A stretch of DNA of 15,097 bases, from the NCBI GenBank assembly GCA_014377915.1, contig JACMOT010000603.1, forward strand, positions 1-15,097. Direction: 5' to 3'. Shown here one piece after another: positions 6,796 through 15,097 of this stretch. The notes below the pieces were generated by a model. It did not search any database and was not told where the DNA came from. It was given only the letters and a program-made list of their open reading frames with translations. The first letter of the stretch is position 1, and every line of letters starts with the position of its first letter. Source of the stretch: Tardiphaga sp. (lineage in GTDB: Bacteria; Pseudomonadota; Alphaproteobacteria; Rhizobiales; Xanthobacteraceae). The translations under genes were made by a program, and so were the position numbers.

Positions 6796-7016
6796 AGATT
6801 GGACTTTTTGCGACGTTCTGCCGCACCATTTCGCCGCATTACGGCTTCAATTGATCGTTTGCCAAGGCGGCTCGAAGCGCTGCTCATGTTCTCGGCAGGT
6901 GAGAAGGCGGGCGCTGCGATTTCCAACCCTCCGTCACAATTGTGCAACACATTTGCCGCCATGCGGACTTTAAACCCGCACCATCGGCCTTCACGGCGCG
7001 GCAAAAACATCAGCCT

Positions 7017-7033
7017 TGGACAGGTTGTGTCCA
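7017..7033. promoter_or_regulatory. Inverted repeat TGGACA-N5-TGTCCA before the ABC importer operon
   Basis: TGGACA (7017-7022) and TGTCCA (7028-7033) form a perfect 6-bp inverted repeat with a 5-base centre, giving half-sites 11 bp apart, one helical turn, as expected for a homodimeric regulator such as a LacI or GntR type. It lies 123 bp before the ATPase gene start. The regulator is not encoded in the window. Confidence 0.4.
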
Positions 7034-7049
7034 GAATCGCTGGCATTCG

Positions 7050-7077
7050 CAATCTTGCCAAATCACTGGGCAAATTG
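7050..7077. promoter_or_regulatory. Imperfect inverted repeat CAATCTTGCC / GGCAAATTG before the ABC importer operon
   Basis: CAATCTTGCC (7050-7059) and GGCAAATTG (7069-7077) pair with one extra base in the left arm and a 9-base spacer, 79 bp before the ATPase start. The left arm contains TCTTGC, a string also repeated in the divergent promoter region at 13364-13456. That similarity is short and may be chance, but it suggests a shared regulator. Confidence 0.3.
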
Positions 7078-7155
7078 TGGCGCTTTTTCGAGATTTACGT
7101 TGCATCCTGGTTCGGCACACACTTCAAGGAAGCCTCCTCTCACGCGTGGTAGCGA

Positions 7156-8710
<1,555 letters not shown>

Positions 8711-8727
<17 letters not shown>

Positions 8728-9802
8728 AAAACGCGTCGAGCGATCGACCGCCATCGCGCTGGTCTCGCCTGTCATCGCCATCGGCCTGACTATCATCACC
8801 ATGAGCATCCTGTTTCTGATGCTCGGCAAGAACCCGGCCGCTGCGCTGGCGGTGTATTTTATCACCCCGCTCACCGACAGCTATTCGCTGCAGGAGATCG
8901 CGGTGAAGGCCGCGCCCCTGGTGATGATCGCGATCGGCCTGTCGATGTGCTATCTCGCCAATGTCTGGAACATTGGCGCCGAGGGTCAGTTTCTGGTCGG
9001 CGCCGTGGCCGGCAGTTGGCTGGCCGTCAAGACCCAGGGCACCGACGCCGGCGTATGGGTATTACCCGCCATGCTGTTGATGGGCGCCGTCGCCGGCGCG
9101 CTCTATGCGCTGATCCCGGCGATCTGCAAGGTACGGTTCGGCGCCAGCGAAATCCTCGTCAGCCTGATGCTGGTCTATGTGGCTGAACTGTTTCTCGACT
9201 ATCTGGTGCGCGGCCCGTGGCGCGATCCGGCCGGCTTCAACTTTCCGACCACGGCGGAGTTCGATCCCGTCGCCACCGTGCCGCTACTCATCGAGGGCGG
9301 ACGACTGCATCTCGGCGTCGTCATCACGCTGGTCGTGGTCGCCGCGGCCGCGGTGCTGCTCGGCCGCACCATCAAGGGATTTGAAATCCGCGTCGTCGGC
9401 GCCGCGCCGCGCGCCGCGCGGTTCGGTGGCTTCCGGTCGAACCGGCTGATCCTGCTGACATTTGCAATCTCCGGCGCGCTCGCCGGCCTTGCGGGAATTA
9501 TCGAGGTGGCCGGTCCGATCGGCCATCTGCAACCCGGCATTTCGCCAGGCTACGGCTTCACTGCGATCATCGTTGCATTTCTCGGAAGGCTCAACCCGGT
9601 TGGAATATTAATTGCAGGGCTTTTTCTGGCGCTGACGTTCATCGGCGGCGAGCAGGCGCAGATCGCAATGAAGATCCCACTCGACATGACCAAGGTGTTC
9701 CAGGGCATCCTGCTGTTCTACGTGCTGGCCTGCGACTCGCTGATCCTATACCGCATCCGGCTGATCACAGCGCAGCGAAAGGCCGCCGATGGAATTGCTT
9801 GA
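8711..9802 (+). CDS. ABC importer permease 1 (BMP/nucleoside type)
   Basis: A 363-residue inner-membrane permease of the branched-chain/ribose/nucleoside permease family (BPD_transp_2). It has an N-terminal hydrophobic segment (about 15-40), the family hallmark WNIGAEGQFLVGA (about 87-99), several further hydrophobic segments and the coupling-helix region around VVGAAPRAARFGGF that should touch the ATPase. It is the larger of the paired permeases, as usual for the NupP/YufP type. The ATG at 8711 has AAGGAG seven bases upstream, inside the end of the ATPase gene, and its stop overlaps the next permease by 14 bp. Confidence 0.93.
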
Positions 9803-10706
9803 AGCCATCATCCTGGCGGTGCTGGCGGCGTCGACGCCGCTGCTGATCGCCGCCACCGGCGAGCTGATCACCGAGCGCGCCGGCGTGCTCAATCTCGGCG
9901 TCGAGGGCATGATGATCATGGGCGCGGCCTGCGGCTTTGGCGGCGCGCTCTACAGCGGCTCGGTCTTCGTCGGGGCGCTGTGCGGCATTGCCGCCGGGGT
10001 GGCTCTGTCGCTGGTGTTCGCGCTGATGACGCTGGGCCTCGCGGTCAACCAGGTCGCCACCGGCCTCGCGCTGACCATCCTCGGGATCGGCCTGTCCGGC
10101 CTTATCGGCGCCGGCTTCGTCGGCGAGCGCATCACGCCGGCCGCGCATCTCTACATCCCGGGCCTCACCGACATTCCCTTGATCGGCCGCATTCTGTTCG
10201 GCGAGGACGGCTTCGTCTATCTGTCGCTGCTGCTGGTGATCGCGGTCTGGCTGTTCCTGTACCGCTCCCGCGCCGGGCTGATCCTGCGCGCCGCCGGCGA
10301 CAACCACGCCTCCGCCCATGCGCTGGGCTATCCCGTGCTGCGCATCCGGCTTTACGCCGTAATGTTCGGCGGCGGCTGTGCGGGTCTGGCCGGCGCCTAT
10401 CTGCCGCTGGCCTATACGCCGTTCTTCATTCCCGGGATGACGGCCGGCCGCGGCTGGATCGCACTGGCGCTGGTGGTGTTCGCATCCTGGCGGCCGGGGC
10501 GACTGGTGATCGGCGCCTATCTGTTCGGCGCGGTGACCATCCTGCAGCTGCATGCGCAGGGCTGGGGCGTCGGCGTGCCGTCGCAACTGATGTCGGCACT
10601 GCCCTATCTGGCCACCATCATCGTGCTGGTCGTGATCTCTCGCGCGCGAACCGGTGGTTCAACCGCGCCCGCGGCGTTGGGGACGGTGTTCGTTCCCGAT
10701 CGATAG
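9789..10706 (+). CDS. ABC importer permease 2 (BMP/nucleoside type)
   Basis: A 305-residue inner-membrane permease, paired with the preceding one to form a heterodimeric pore. The hallmark NLGVEGMMIMGA (about 37-48) is characteristic of the second permease of purine nucleoside importers (NupQ/YufQ type). About eight to ten hydrophobic segments can be followed, ending in a short hydrophilic tail. ATG 9789 overlaps the end of permease 1, with AAAGG upstream, which suggests coupled translation and a fixed 1:1 ratio. A 74-bp gap containing a hairpin separates it from the binding-protein gene. Confidence 0.93.
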   Translation: MELLEAIILAVLAASTPLLIAATGELITERAGVLNLGVEGMMIMGAACGFGGALYSGSVFVGALCGIAAGVALSLVFALMTLGLAVNQVATGLALTILGIGLSGLIGAGFVGERITPAAHLYIPGLTDIPLIGRILFGEDGFVYLSLLLVIAVWLFLYRSRAGLILRAAGDNHASAHALGYPVLRIRLYAVMFGGGCAGLAGAYLPLAYTPFFIPGMTAGRGWIALALVVFASWRPGRLVIGAYLFGAVTILQLHAQGWGVGVPSQLMSALPYLATIIVLVVISRARTGGSTAPAALGTVFVPDR

Positions 10707-10718
10707 AAATCCGCGGCA

Positions 10719-10736
10719 CGCGCGACGGGGCGCGCG
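10719..10736 (+). other. GC-rich hairpin between permease and binding-protein genes
   Basis: CGCGCG (10719-10724), loop ACGGGG, CGCGCG (10731-10736) form a perfect 6-bp stem just after the permease stop and 44 bp before the binding-protein start. There is no T-run, so it is unlikely to be a complete terminator. It may act as an RNA processing or stabilising element that lets the binding protein, usually needed in excess, be made at a higher level than the membrane parts. Confidence 0.4.
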
Positions 10737-10780
10737 GGCGGCGGGATCAACAGGCAACCCCTTGGTCATTGGAGATACGC

Positions 10781-11860
10781 ATGAGAAAGCTTGTTCTTGC
10801 GGCGACGGCGGCGCTGTTCACCGCCGCGATCAGCGTCAGCGGCGCCCAGGCTGCCGACAAACTGAAAGTCGGATTTATCTATCTGGGCCCGATCGGCGAT
10901 CTCGGCTGGACCTATCAGCATGACCTCGCCCGGCTCGCCATGCTCAAGGAATTCGGCGACAAGGTCGAGACCACCTTTCTCGAAAACGTCAGCGAAGGCC
11001 CGGACTCCGAGCGCTCGATCGAACAGCTGGCGCGCGCCGGCAACAAGCTGATCTTCACCACCTCGTTCGGCTACATGGAGCCGACGCTGAAGGTGGCGAA
11101 AAAATATCCCAACGTGCATTTCGAGCACGCCACCGGCTACAAGCGCGACAAGAACGTCTCGACCTATTCCGGCCGGTTCTATGAAGGTCGCTACATCCAG
11201 GGCATCATCGCCGGCAAGATGTCGAAGTCGGGCGTGCTCGGCTATATCGGCTCGTTCCCGATCCCGGAAGTGATCTCCGGCATCAACGCCACCATTCTGG
11301 GCGCGCAGACCGTCAATCCGAACATCAAGGTCAAGATCATCTGGGCCAACACCTGGTTCGACCCGGGCAAGGAAGCCGACGCCGCCAAGGCGCTGCTCGA
11401 CCAGGGCGCCGACATCATCATGCAGCACACCGACAGCCCGGCGCCGATGCAGATCACCTCGGAGCGCGGCAAGCTGGCGTTCGGCCAGGATTCCGAAATG
11501 ATCAAGTTCGGACCCAAGACCCAGCTCACTTCGATCATGGACAATTGGGCGCCGTATTACATCCAGCGCGTCAAGGCCGAACTCGACGGCACGTGGAAGT
11601 CGGAAGATACTTGGGACGGCCTGAAGGAAAAGATCGTGGTGATGGCGCCCTATACCAACATGCCCGACGACGTGAAGAAACTGGCGATGGACACAGAAGC
11701 TGGCATCATCGCCGGCGCCATCAAGCCGTTCAAATGCCCGGTGCTCGGCCAGGACGGCAAGGAAGTCGAATGCAAGGGCGGAGACCCCCTCGCCGACGGC
11801 CAGGTGCTCGGCATGAATTTCTACGTCAAGGGCATCGACGACAAGGTGCCGGGGAAGTAA
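10781..11860 (+). CDS. BMP-family periplasmic binding protein of the purine/nucleoside importer
   Basis: A 359-residue periplasmic solute-binding protein of the Bmp/PnrA-like family, which includes nucleoside and purine receptors. The N-terminus MRKLVLAATAALFTAAISV is a Sec signal with a cleavage site AQA|AD near residue 24; there is no lipobox cysteine, so it should be free in the periplasm, unlike the Gram-positive lipoprotein members. The first lobe begins KLKVGFIYLGPIGDLGWTY, where the conserved aspartate/tryptophan pair and a following aromatic region line the ligand site. ADIIMQHTDSPAPMQ is another family-like stretch. ATG 10781 follows GGAG (10771-10774) by six bases. The gene is last in the operon, whereas in many BMP-type systems the binding protein comes first. 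The purine ligand is inferred from family and from the guanine, 8-oxoguanine and xanthine enzymes on both sides. Confidence 0.93.
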   Translation: MRKLVLAATAALFTAAISVSGAQAADKLKVGFIYLGPIGDLGWTYQHDLARLAMLKEFGDKVETTFLENVSEGPDSERSIEQLARAGNKLIFTTSFGYMEPTLKVAKKYPNVHFEHATGYKRDKNVSTYSGRFYEGRYIQGIIAGKMSKSGVLGYIGSFPIPEVISGINATILGAQTVNPNIKVKIIWANTWFDPGKEADAAKALLDQGADIIMQHTDSPAPMQITSERGKLAFGQDSEMIKFGPKTQLTSIMDNWAPYYIQRVKAELDGTWKSEDTWDGLKEKIVVMAPYTNMPDDVKKLAMDTEAGIIAGAIKPFKCPVLGQDGKEVECKGGDPLADGQVLGMNFYVKGIDDKVPGK

Positions 11861-11875
11861 CGGCGGCGCTTTCTT

Positions 11876-12003
11876 CCCTCTCCCCCTGTGGGAGAGGGGG
11901 GCCGCGCGCAGCGCGGACGGGTGAGGGGTAATGTCCCACTCCGAAGGCCCCCTCATCCGTCGCGGACTTCGTCCGCGCCACCTTCTCCCACAAGGGGAGA
12001 AGG
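11876..12003. repeat. Palindromic intergenic repeat element of the Bradyrhizobiaceae type, between convergent genes
   Basis: A compound palindrome of about 128 bp. Its parts are: CCCTCTCCC (11876-11884) with GGGAGAGGG (11890-11898); CCGCGC/GCGCGG (11902-11916); ACGGGTGAGGGG (11917-11928), which pairs over distance with CCCCTCATCCGT (11949-11960); CGCGGAC/GTCCGCG (11961-11977); and CCTTCTCCC (11981-11989) with GGGAGAAGG (11995-12003). It resembles a dispersed repeat I know from Bradyrhizobium and Rhodopseudomonas intergenic regions. It fills nearly all the space between the binding-protein stop and the deaminase stop, and its hairpins may end transcription from both sides. Confidence 0.75.
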
Positions 12004-12023
12004 AAACAGCAATGAGTTCCGCC

Positions 12024-13364
12024 CTACCCCGCCTGCATCGCCCTCGCCGCCGCGCCATGCCGCCGGATCAGATCGCCGACATCCAGCCCCGGAATCACGC
12101 CGTCGATCACCCGCCACTGGCCGCCGACCATGACGCGGTCGGCACGGTGCGCGCCGCACAGAACCAGCGCCGCGAGCGGATCGCCGTGACCGGAGAAGCG
12201 CAGCTCATCCAGCTTGAACAGCGCGAAATCCGCCATCCGGCCGACCGCGATTTCACCCAACTCCGGCCGACCAACGCAGGCCGCGGAGCCCCTGGTCGCC
12301 CAGCGCAGCGCGTCTAGATGACTGACGCGGCCGACACCATAGCGTGCCCGCTGCAGCAGGAACGCGGTCCGCACTTCCTGCATCATATTGGAGCCGTCAT
12401 TCGATGCCGAGCCATCGACGCCGAGCCCGATCGAAACCCCGGCATCCTCCATGTCGCAGACCGGGCAGCAGCCTGAAGCGAGCAACTGGTTACTGCAGGC
12501 GCAGTGGCTGATGCTGATGCCGGCGCGGCCCAGCCGGGCCATCTCGCCGGCGTTAAAATGAATCCCGTGCGCGAGCCACGTCCGCTGGTGCAGCCAGCCG
12601 GTCTGTTCGAGATAATCCAGCGGCCGGCAGCCATAGATCTCCTCGCAATAGCGGTTCTCGTCCTCGGTCTCGCCAAGATGGGTATGCAGCCGGACATTGA
12701 GTTTCTCGGCCAGCACGGCGGTGGACGCCATCAGCGACGTCGTCACCGAAAACGGTGAGCAAGGCGCCAGCGCGATCTGCACCATGGCGTCCATGCCGCG
12801 CTCGTGGAATTTTTCCACCACGCGCTGGCTGTCGGCCAGGATCGTATCCTCGTCCTGCACCACGCTGTCCGGCGGCAACCCGCCATCCTTGACCGAGCGG
12901 TTCATCGAGCCCCTTGTCAGCAGCACCCGCATGCCGAGCCGCCGGGCCACCCCGACCTCGATATCGACGGATTCTTCGAGCCCGGCGGGAAACACGTAAT
13001 GATGGTCGGTGGTGGTGGTGCAGCCCGACAGCAACAGCTCGGACATTGCCACGGTGACGCCGAGTTCCAGCGATTCCGGCGTCAGCCGCGCCCATACCGG
13101 ATACAGCGCCTGCAGCCAGGGAAACAGCTCGCGACCCAGCGCCGCCGGCAGCGCGCGGGTCAGCGTCTGATAGAAATGATGATGGGTGTTGATCAGTCCC
13201 GGCAGCACCACATGCGCCGAGGCATCATAGGCGGAGACATCCGCCGTGATCGGTTGACCGCCGGTCGGCACCAGTTCCACAATGCGGCCATCCTTGACAA
13301 CGACGCCGCGCTCGGCGCCCTCGGCGAAGATCGCCAGCGGGTCCTTGATCCAGGTAGCGGGCAT
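12024..13364 (-). CDS. 8-oxoguanine deaminase (amidohydrolase superfamily)
   Basis: A 446-residue metal-dependent deaminase of the amidohydrolase superfamily, very like the Pseudomonas PA0142 type that converts 8-oxoguanine to urate and ammonia. The metal and catalytic residues are in place: LINTHHHF (59-64), HTHLGE (His227, His229, Glu232), WLAHG (His266) and GLGVDGSASNDGSN (Asp317). The cysteine-rich stretch HCACSNQLLASGCCPVC (287-303) follows the family's HCxxSN...LASG pattern. The start is ATG 13364, preceded by AAGGGAG; an in-frame extension to 13541 would cross the divergent promoter region and shows no family-like sequence. Chlorohydrolase or cytosine deaminase relatives are the alternatives, but the GSASND motif and the purine setting favour 8-oxoguanine. 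It is divergent from the xanthine dehydrogenase-type genes and convergent with the importer operon. Product urate would join that of xanthine oxidation. Confidence 0.9.
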   Translation of the reverse strand: MPATWIKDPLAIFAEGAERGVVVKDGRIVELVPTGGQPITADVSAYDASAHVVLPGLINTHHHFYQTLTRALPAALGRELFPWLQALYPVWARLTPESLELGVTVAMSELLLSGCTTTTDHHYVFPAGLEESVDIEVGVARRLGMRVLLTRGSMNRSVKDGGLPPDSVVQDEDTILADSQRVVEKFHERGMDAMVQIALAPCSPFSVTTSLMASTAVLAEKLNVRLHTHLGETEDENRYCEEIYGCRPLDYLEQTGWLHQRTWLAHGIHFNAGEMARLGRAGISISHCACSNQLLASGCCPVCDMEDAGVSIGLGVDGSASNDGSNMMQEVRTAFLLQRARYGVGRVSHLDALRWATRGSAACVGRPELGEIAVGRMADFALFKLDELRFSGHGDPLAALVLCGAHRADRVMVGGQWRVIDGVIPGLDVGDLIRRHGAAARAMQAG

Positions 13365-13456
13365 CTTGCATCTCCCTTGGCGCGTCACAGCCGTCTTGCA
13401 TTGGTCTTGCAATTCATGAACCAGCCGCGATACTTCGAGTTGGCGTTGGTCTTGCA
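13364..13456. promoter_or_regulatory. Repeated TCTTGCA motifs in the divergent promoter region
   Basis: The 151-bp region between the 8-oxoguanine deaminase and FAD-subunit genes carries TCTTGCA four times on the plus strand: 13364-13370 (at the deaminase start codon), 13394-13400, 13405-13411 and 13450-13456. Two of them are part of a 12-base repeat TTGGTCTTGCAA (13401-13412 and 13446-13457), which extends to 14 of 15 matching bases. Copies two and three are 11 bp apart, one helical turn; copies three and four are 45 bp apart, about four turns. This looks like an operator array of one regulator governing both divergent units. The last copy includes the palindrome CTTGCAAG. Confidence 0.5.
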
Positions 13457-13515
13457 AGACGATTTCAACAGACTGCATACAGGATCGACAGCGAGTTGAA
13501 AGCACAAGCGCCCAC

Positions 13516-14337
13516 ATGGATCTGAATACGGTCACCTCCATCGCCCGCCCGCGGAGCTGCGGTCAGCTGCCGCGCTGGAACAGCGGCGATGCGTGGCTCG
13601 CAGGCGGGACCTGGCTGTTTTCGGAGCCGCAGGCGCATCTCACACGGTTGATCGACCTCGCCGATCTGCGATGGCCGGCGCTGACCGTCACCGACAGCGA
13701 GCTGCTGATCGCCGCTACCTGCACCGTGGCCGAGCTCGATGCGCTGCCCTGCCCGCCCGACTGGATCGCCGCGCCGCTGATCAATTCGTGTTGCCGCGCC
13801 TTCCTCGCCTCGTTCAAGATCTGGAAGACCGCCACCGTGGGTGGCAATTTATGTTTGTCGCTGCCGGCCGGGCCGATGATTTCGCTGACCGCGGCACTTG
13901 AGGGGATCTGTACGATCTGGCAGCCCGATGGCCAGCGGGCTTCGGTCAGCGTCGCGGACTTCATCACCGGCGACCAGCGCAACGTCCTGGCGGAAGGTGA
14001 TCTGCTGCGCGGCATCGCGATTCCGCTCGCCGCGCTAAGGCGCCGCTCCGCGTTCCGACAGATTTCGCTGACCCCGGTCGGCCGCTCCGCGGCGCTCCTG
14101 ATCGGCGCCGTGAAGGATGATGGCCTGCTGCTCACCGTGACCGCCGCGACGGTGCGGCCGATCCAGCTTCGCTTCACCGCGATGCCCGACGCCAGCGGCT
14201 TGCGCGACGCCATCCTGAAGGCCATTCCGGAAAGCCTTTATCACGACGATCTTCATGGCAAGCCGGCATGGCGCCAGCAGATGACACTGCGCCTCGCCGA
14301 GGAAATCCGCGCCGAACTCAGCGTGGTCCGGCCATGA
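13516..14337 (+). CDS. FAD-binding (medium) subunit of a xanthine dehydrogenase-type molybdenum hydroxylase
   Basis: A 273-residue CoxM/XdhB-type flavoprotein that passes electrons from the iron-sulphur clusters to NAD+ or a quinone. The two FAD-binding motifs are visible: LAGGTWL (28-34) and TATVGGNLCLSLPAGPM (105-121), the latter with the family's TxGGN core. Length is typical, if slightly short. The start MDLNTVTSIARP at 13516 fits the family, but no clear ribosome site is seen upstream. The stop TGA overlaps the ATG of the next gene (ATGA at 14334-14337), so the subunits are probably made in equal amounts. Xanthine or hypoxanthine is the expected substrate given the divergent 8-oxoguanine deaminase. 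Confidence 0.88.
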   Translation: MDLNTVTSIARPRSCGQLPRWNSGDAWLAGGTWLFSEPQAHLTRLIDLADLRWPALTVTDSELLIAATCTVAELDALPCPPDWIAAPLINSCCRAFLASFKIWKTATVGGNLCLSLPAGPMISLTAALEGICTIWQPDGQRASVSVADFITGDQRNVLAEGDLLRGIAIPLAALRRRSAFRQISLTPVGRSAALLIGAVKDDGLLLTVTAATVRPIQLRFTAMPDASGLRDAILKAIPESLYHDDLHGKPAWRQQMTLRLAEEIRAELSVVRP

Positions 14338-15097
14338 GCTATCAGATCAATGGTGAGGAATTTTCCGACCAGCCGCGACCGGGCCAGTGCCTGCGCACCT
14401 TCCTGCGCGAACTCGGCCATTTCGGCGTCAAGAAAGGCTGCGACGCCGGCGATTGCGGGGCCTGCACGATATGGCTCGACGGCGAGCCGGTGCATAGCTG
14501 CATCATTCCGGCATTCCGGGCCGAAGGCCATGCCATCACGACCATCGAGGGCCTCGCGTCGCCGGGCCAGCTCCATCCGATGCAGCAGGCCTTCCTGGAT
14601 GCGCAGGCATTTCAATGCGGCTTCTGCACCTCCGGCATGATCATGACCTGCGCGGCGCTGAACCAGGCCCAGCGCCAGGATCTCGGCGCCTCGCTGAAGG
14701 GAAATCTGTGCCGCTGCACCGGCTATCGCACCATCCAGGACGCGATCGATGGCAACACCAATGTGGAAACCGCCGCCGCCGGCACCGCCTTTGGCCGCAG
14801 CCTGCCGGCACCGGCAGGTCCACAGGTCGTGACCGGCGCGGCGCGCTACACATTCGACGTGCCGACGCAGGACGCGCTGCACATCAAGATGCTGCGCTCG
14901 CCGCATGCCCACGCCAGCATCGTCTGGATCGATACCTCGGCTGCACTGGCGGTGCCCGGCGTGCATGCAGTGCTGACCCATGAGGACGCGCCGCCAACGT
15001 TGTTCTCCACGGCACGGCACGAAATCGACGCGATGGACCCGGTGGACACAAGGGTGCTCGATCAGGTGATGCGCTTCATCGGCCAGAAGGTCGCCGC
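14334..15097 (+). CDS. Fused [2Fe-2S] / molybdopterin subunit of a xanthine dehydrogenase-type enzyme, 3' partial
   Basis: The first 254 residues of a protein that continues past the right edge. Residues 1-140 are a complete CoxS-type iron-sulphur subunit: the plant-ferredoxin cluster ligands GCDAGDCGAC plus a later Cys (Cys36, 41, 44, 56) and the helical-domain ligands CGFC (95-98) and CRC (126-128) followed by TGYRTI. After a short linker the frame continues without a stop into the start of a molybdopterin large subunit, with VVTGAARYTFD and SPHAHASI, the same motif as in the truncated subunit at the left end. Most bacterial relatives keep these as two genes, so this is a fusion, with FAD kept on a separate polypeptide encoded just upstream. 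Translation is coupled through the ATGA overlap. Predicted role: xanthine to urate, cytoplasmic. The active-site part is not in view. Confidence 0.92.
   Translation, partial: MSYQINGEEFSDQPRPGQCLRTFLRELGHFGVKKGCDAGDCGACTIWLDGEPVHSCIIPAFRAEGHAITTIEGLASPGQLHPMQQAFLDAQAFQCGFCTSGMIMTCAALNQAQRQDLGASLKGNLCRCTGYRTIQDAIDGNTNVETAAAGTAFGRSLPAPAGPQVVTGAARYTFDVPTQDALHIKMLRSPHAHASIVWIDTSAALAVPGVHAVLTHEDAPPTLFSTARHEIDAMDPVDTRVLDQVMRFIGQKVA

Larger units (their letters stand above)
6579..7155. other. 577-bp non-coding region between the divergent channel and ABC importer genes
   Basis: No protein-like frame of good length was found on either strand. It must hold the promoters of both flanking transcription units. 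Visible elements are an inverted repeat GAAC-TT-GTTC at 6615-6624, near the channel gene's start; a possible 14-codon frame with a strong ribosome site at 6751; and two inverted repeats at 7017-7033 and 7050-7077 before the importer genes. The base composition is less GC-rich than the genes around it. No convincing sigma-70 or sigma-54 promoter could be fixed by eye. Confidence 0.6.

Noticed and set aside
5601..6854. 417-codon plus-strand frame opposite the channel gene
   Set aside because: Antisense shadow with low-complexity charged composition; the minus strand has a signal peptide and barrel-type C-terminus.
7041..7083. Possible sigma-54 (-24/-12) promoter before the importer operon
   Set aside because: TGG...GC pairs at about the right distance can be found, but the remaining consensus positions (TGGCAC...TTGC) do not match well enough.
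9980..10780. Long N-terminal extension of the binding-protein frame
   Set aside because: It overlaps the second permease in another frame and is arginine-rich; the ATG at 10781 has a good ribosome site and begins a signal peptide.
10766..12058. 430-codon open frame on the minus strand opposite the BMP binding-protein gene
   Set aside because: Shadow frame; it crosses the palindromic repeat and has no recognisable protein features, while the plus strand encodes a complete exported binding protein.
13365..13541. N-terminal extension of the 8-oxoguanine deaminase
   Set aside because: It would cover the divergent promoter region and overlap the FAD-subunit start; ATG 13364 has AAGGGAG upstream and gives a normal family N-terminus.

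Overview
The window looks like chromosomal DNA of a high-GC alphaproteobacterium, most likely of the Bradyrhizobium/Rhodopseudomonas group. The grounds are codon use, the make-up of the transport and oxidation genes, and a palindromic CCCTCTCCC/GGGAGAGGG intergenic repeat of a kind I associate with that group. No tRNA, rRNA, CRISPR array, insertion sequence or phage gene was seen. The first ~150 bases do not belong to the rest: they read as a piece of a very high-GC, actinobacterial-type FO synthase joined in the wrong frame to a truncated molybdenum hydroxylase gene, so the left edge is probably an assembly chimera.

Layout. (1) 1-4822, minus strand, in transcription order: a Zn-dependent allantoate amidohydrolase/N-carbamoylase, a carboxymuconolactone decarboxylase-family protein, a 3-hydroxyisobutyrate dehydrogenase-family reductase, a dihydrodipicolinate synthase-family aldolase/lyase, and a CoxL/xanthine dehydrogenase-type molybdopterin subunit cut off at the left edge. 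The three middle genes overlap by 4 bp at each junction. (2) 4920-5426, plus strand: a GuaD-like nucleobase deaminase, divergent from the amidohydrolase and ending in a strong hairpin terminator. (3) 5517-6578, minus strand: an exported Tsx-like outer-membrane channel. (4) 6579-7155: a long non-coding stretch with candidate operators and one possible 14-codon leader. (5) 7156-11860, plus strand: a complete nucleoside/purine-type BMP-family ABC importer in the order ATPase, permease, permease, binding protein. (6) 11876-12003: a palindromic repeat between convergent genes. (7) 12024-13364, minus strand: 8-oxoguanine deaminase. (8) 13516-15097, plus strand, divergent: a xanthine dehydrogenase-type FAD subunit and, overlapping it by 4 bp, a fused [2Fe-2S]-molybdopterin subunit that runs off the right edge.

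The parts fit a purine scavenging and breakdown island. Purines would cross the outer membrane through the Tsx-like channel and the inner membrane through the BMP importer. Guanine would be deaminated to xanthine, xanthine oxidised to urate by the molybdenum hydroxylase, and 8-oxoguanine deaminated directly to urate. Allantoate, further down the pathway, would be opened by the amidohydrolase. Uricase and the allantoin-forming steps are not in the window. The role of the four-gene decarboxylase/reductase/aldolase/CoxL group is not clear from sequence. It is tied to the purine genes by position and by a 10-base motif (GACCGGTTCT) that occurs three times, all in non-coding DNA: twice before the CoxL gene and once in the amidohydrolase/GuaD divergent promoter region.
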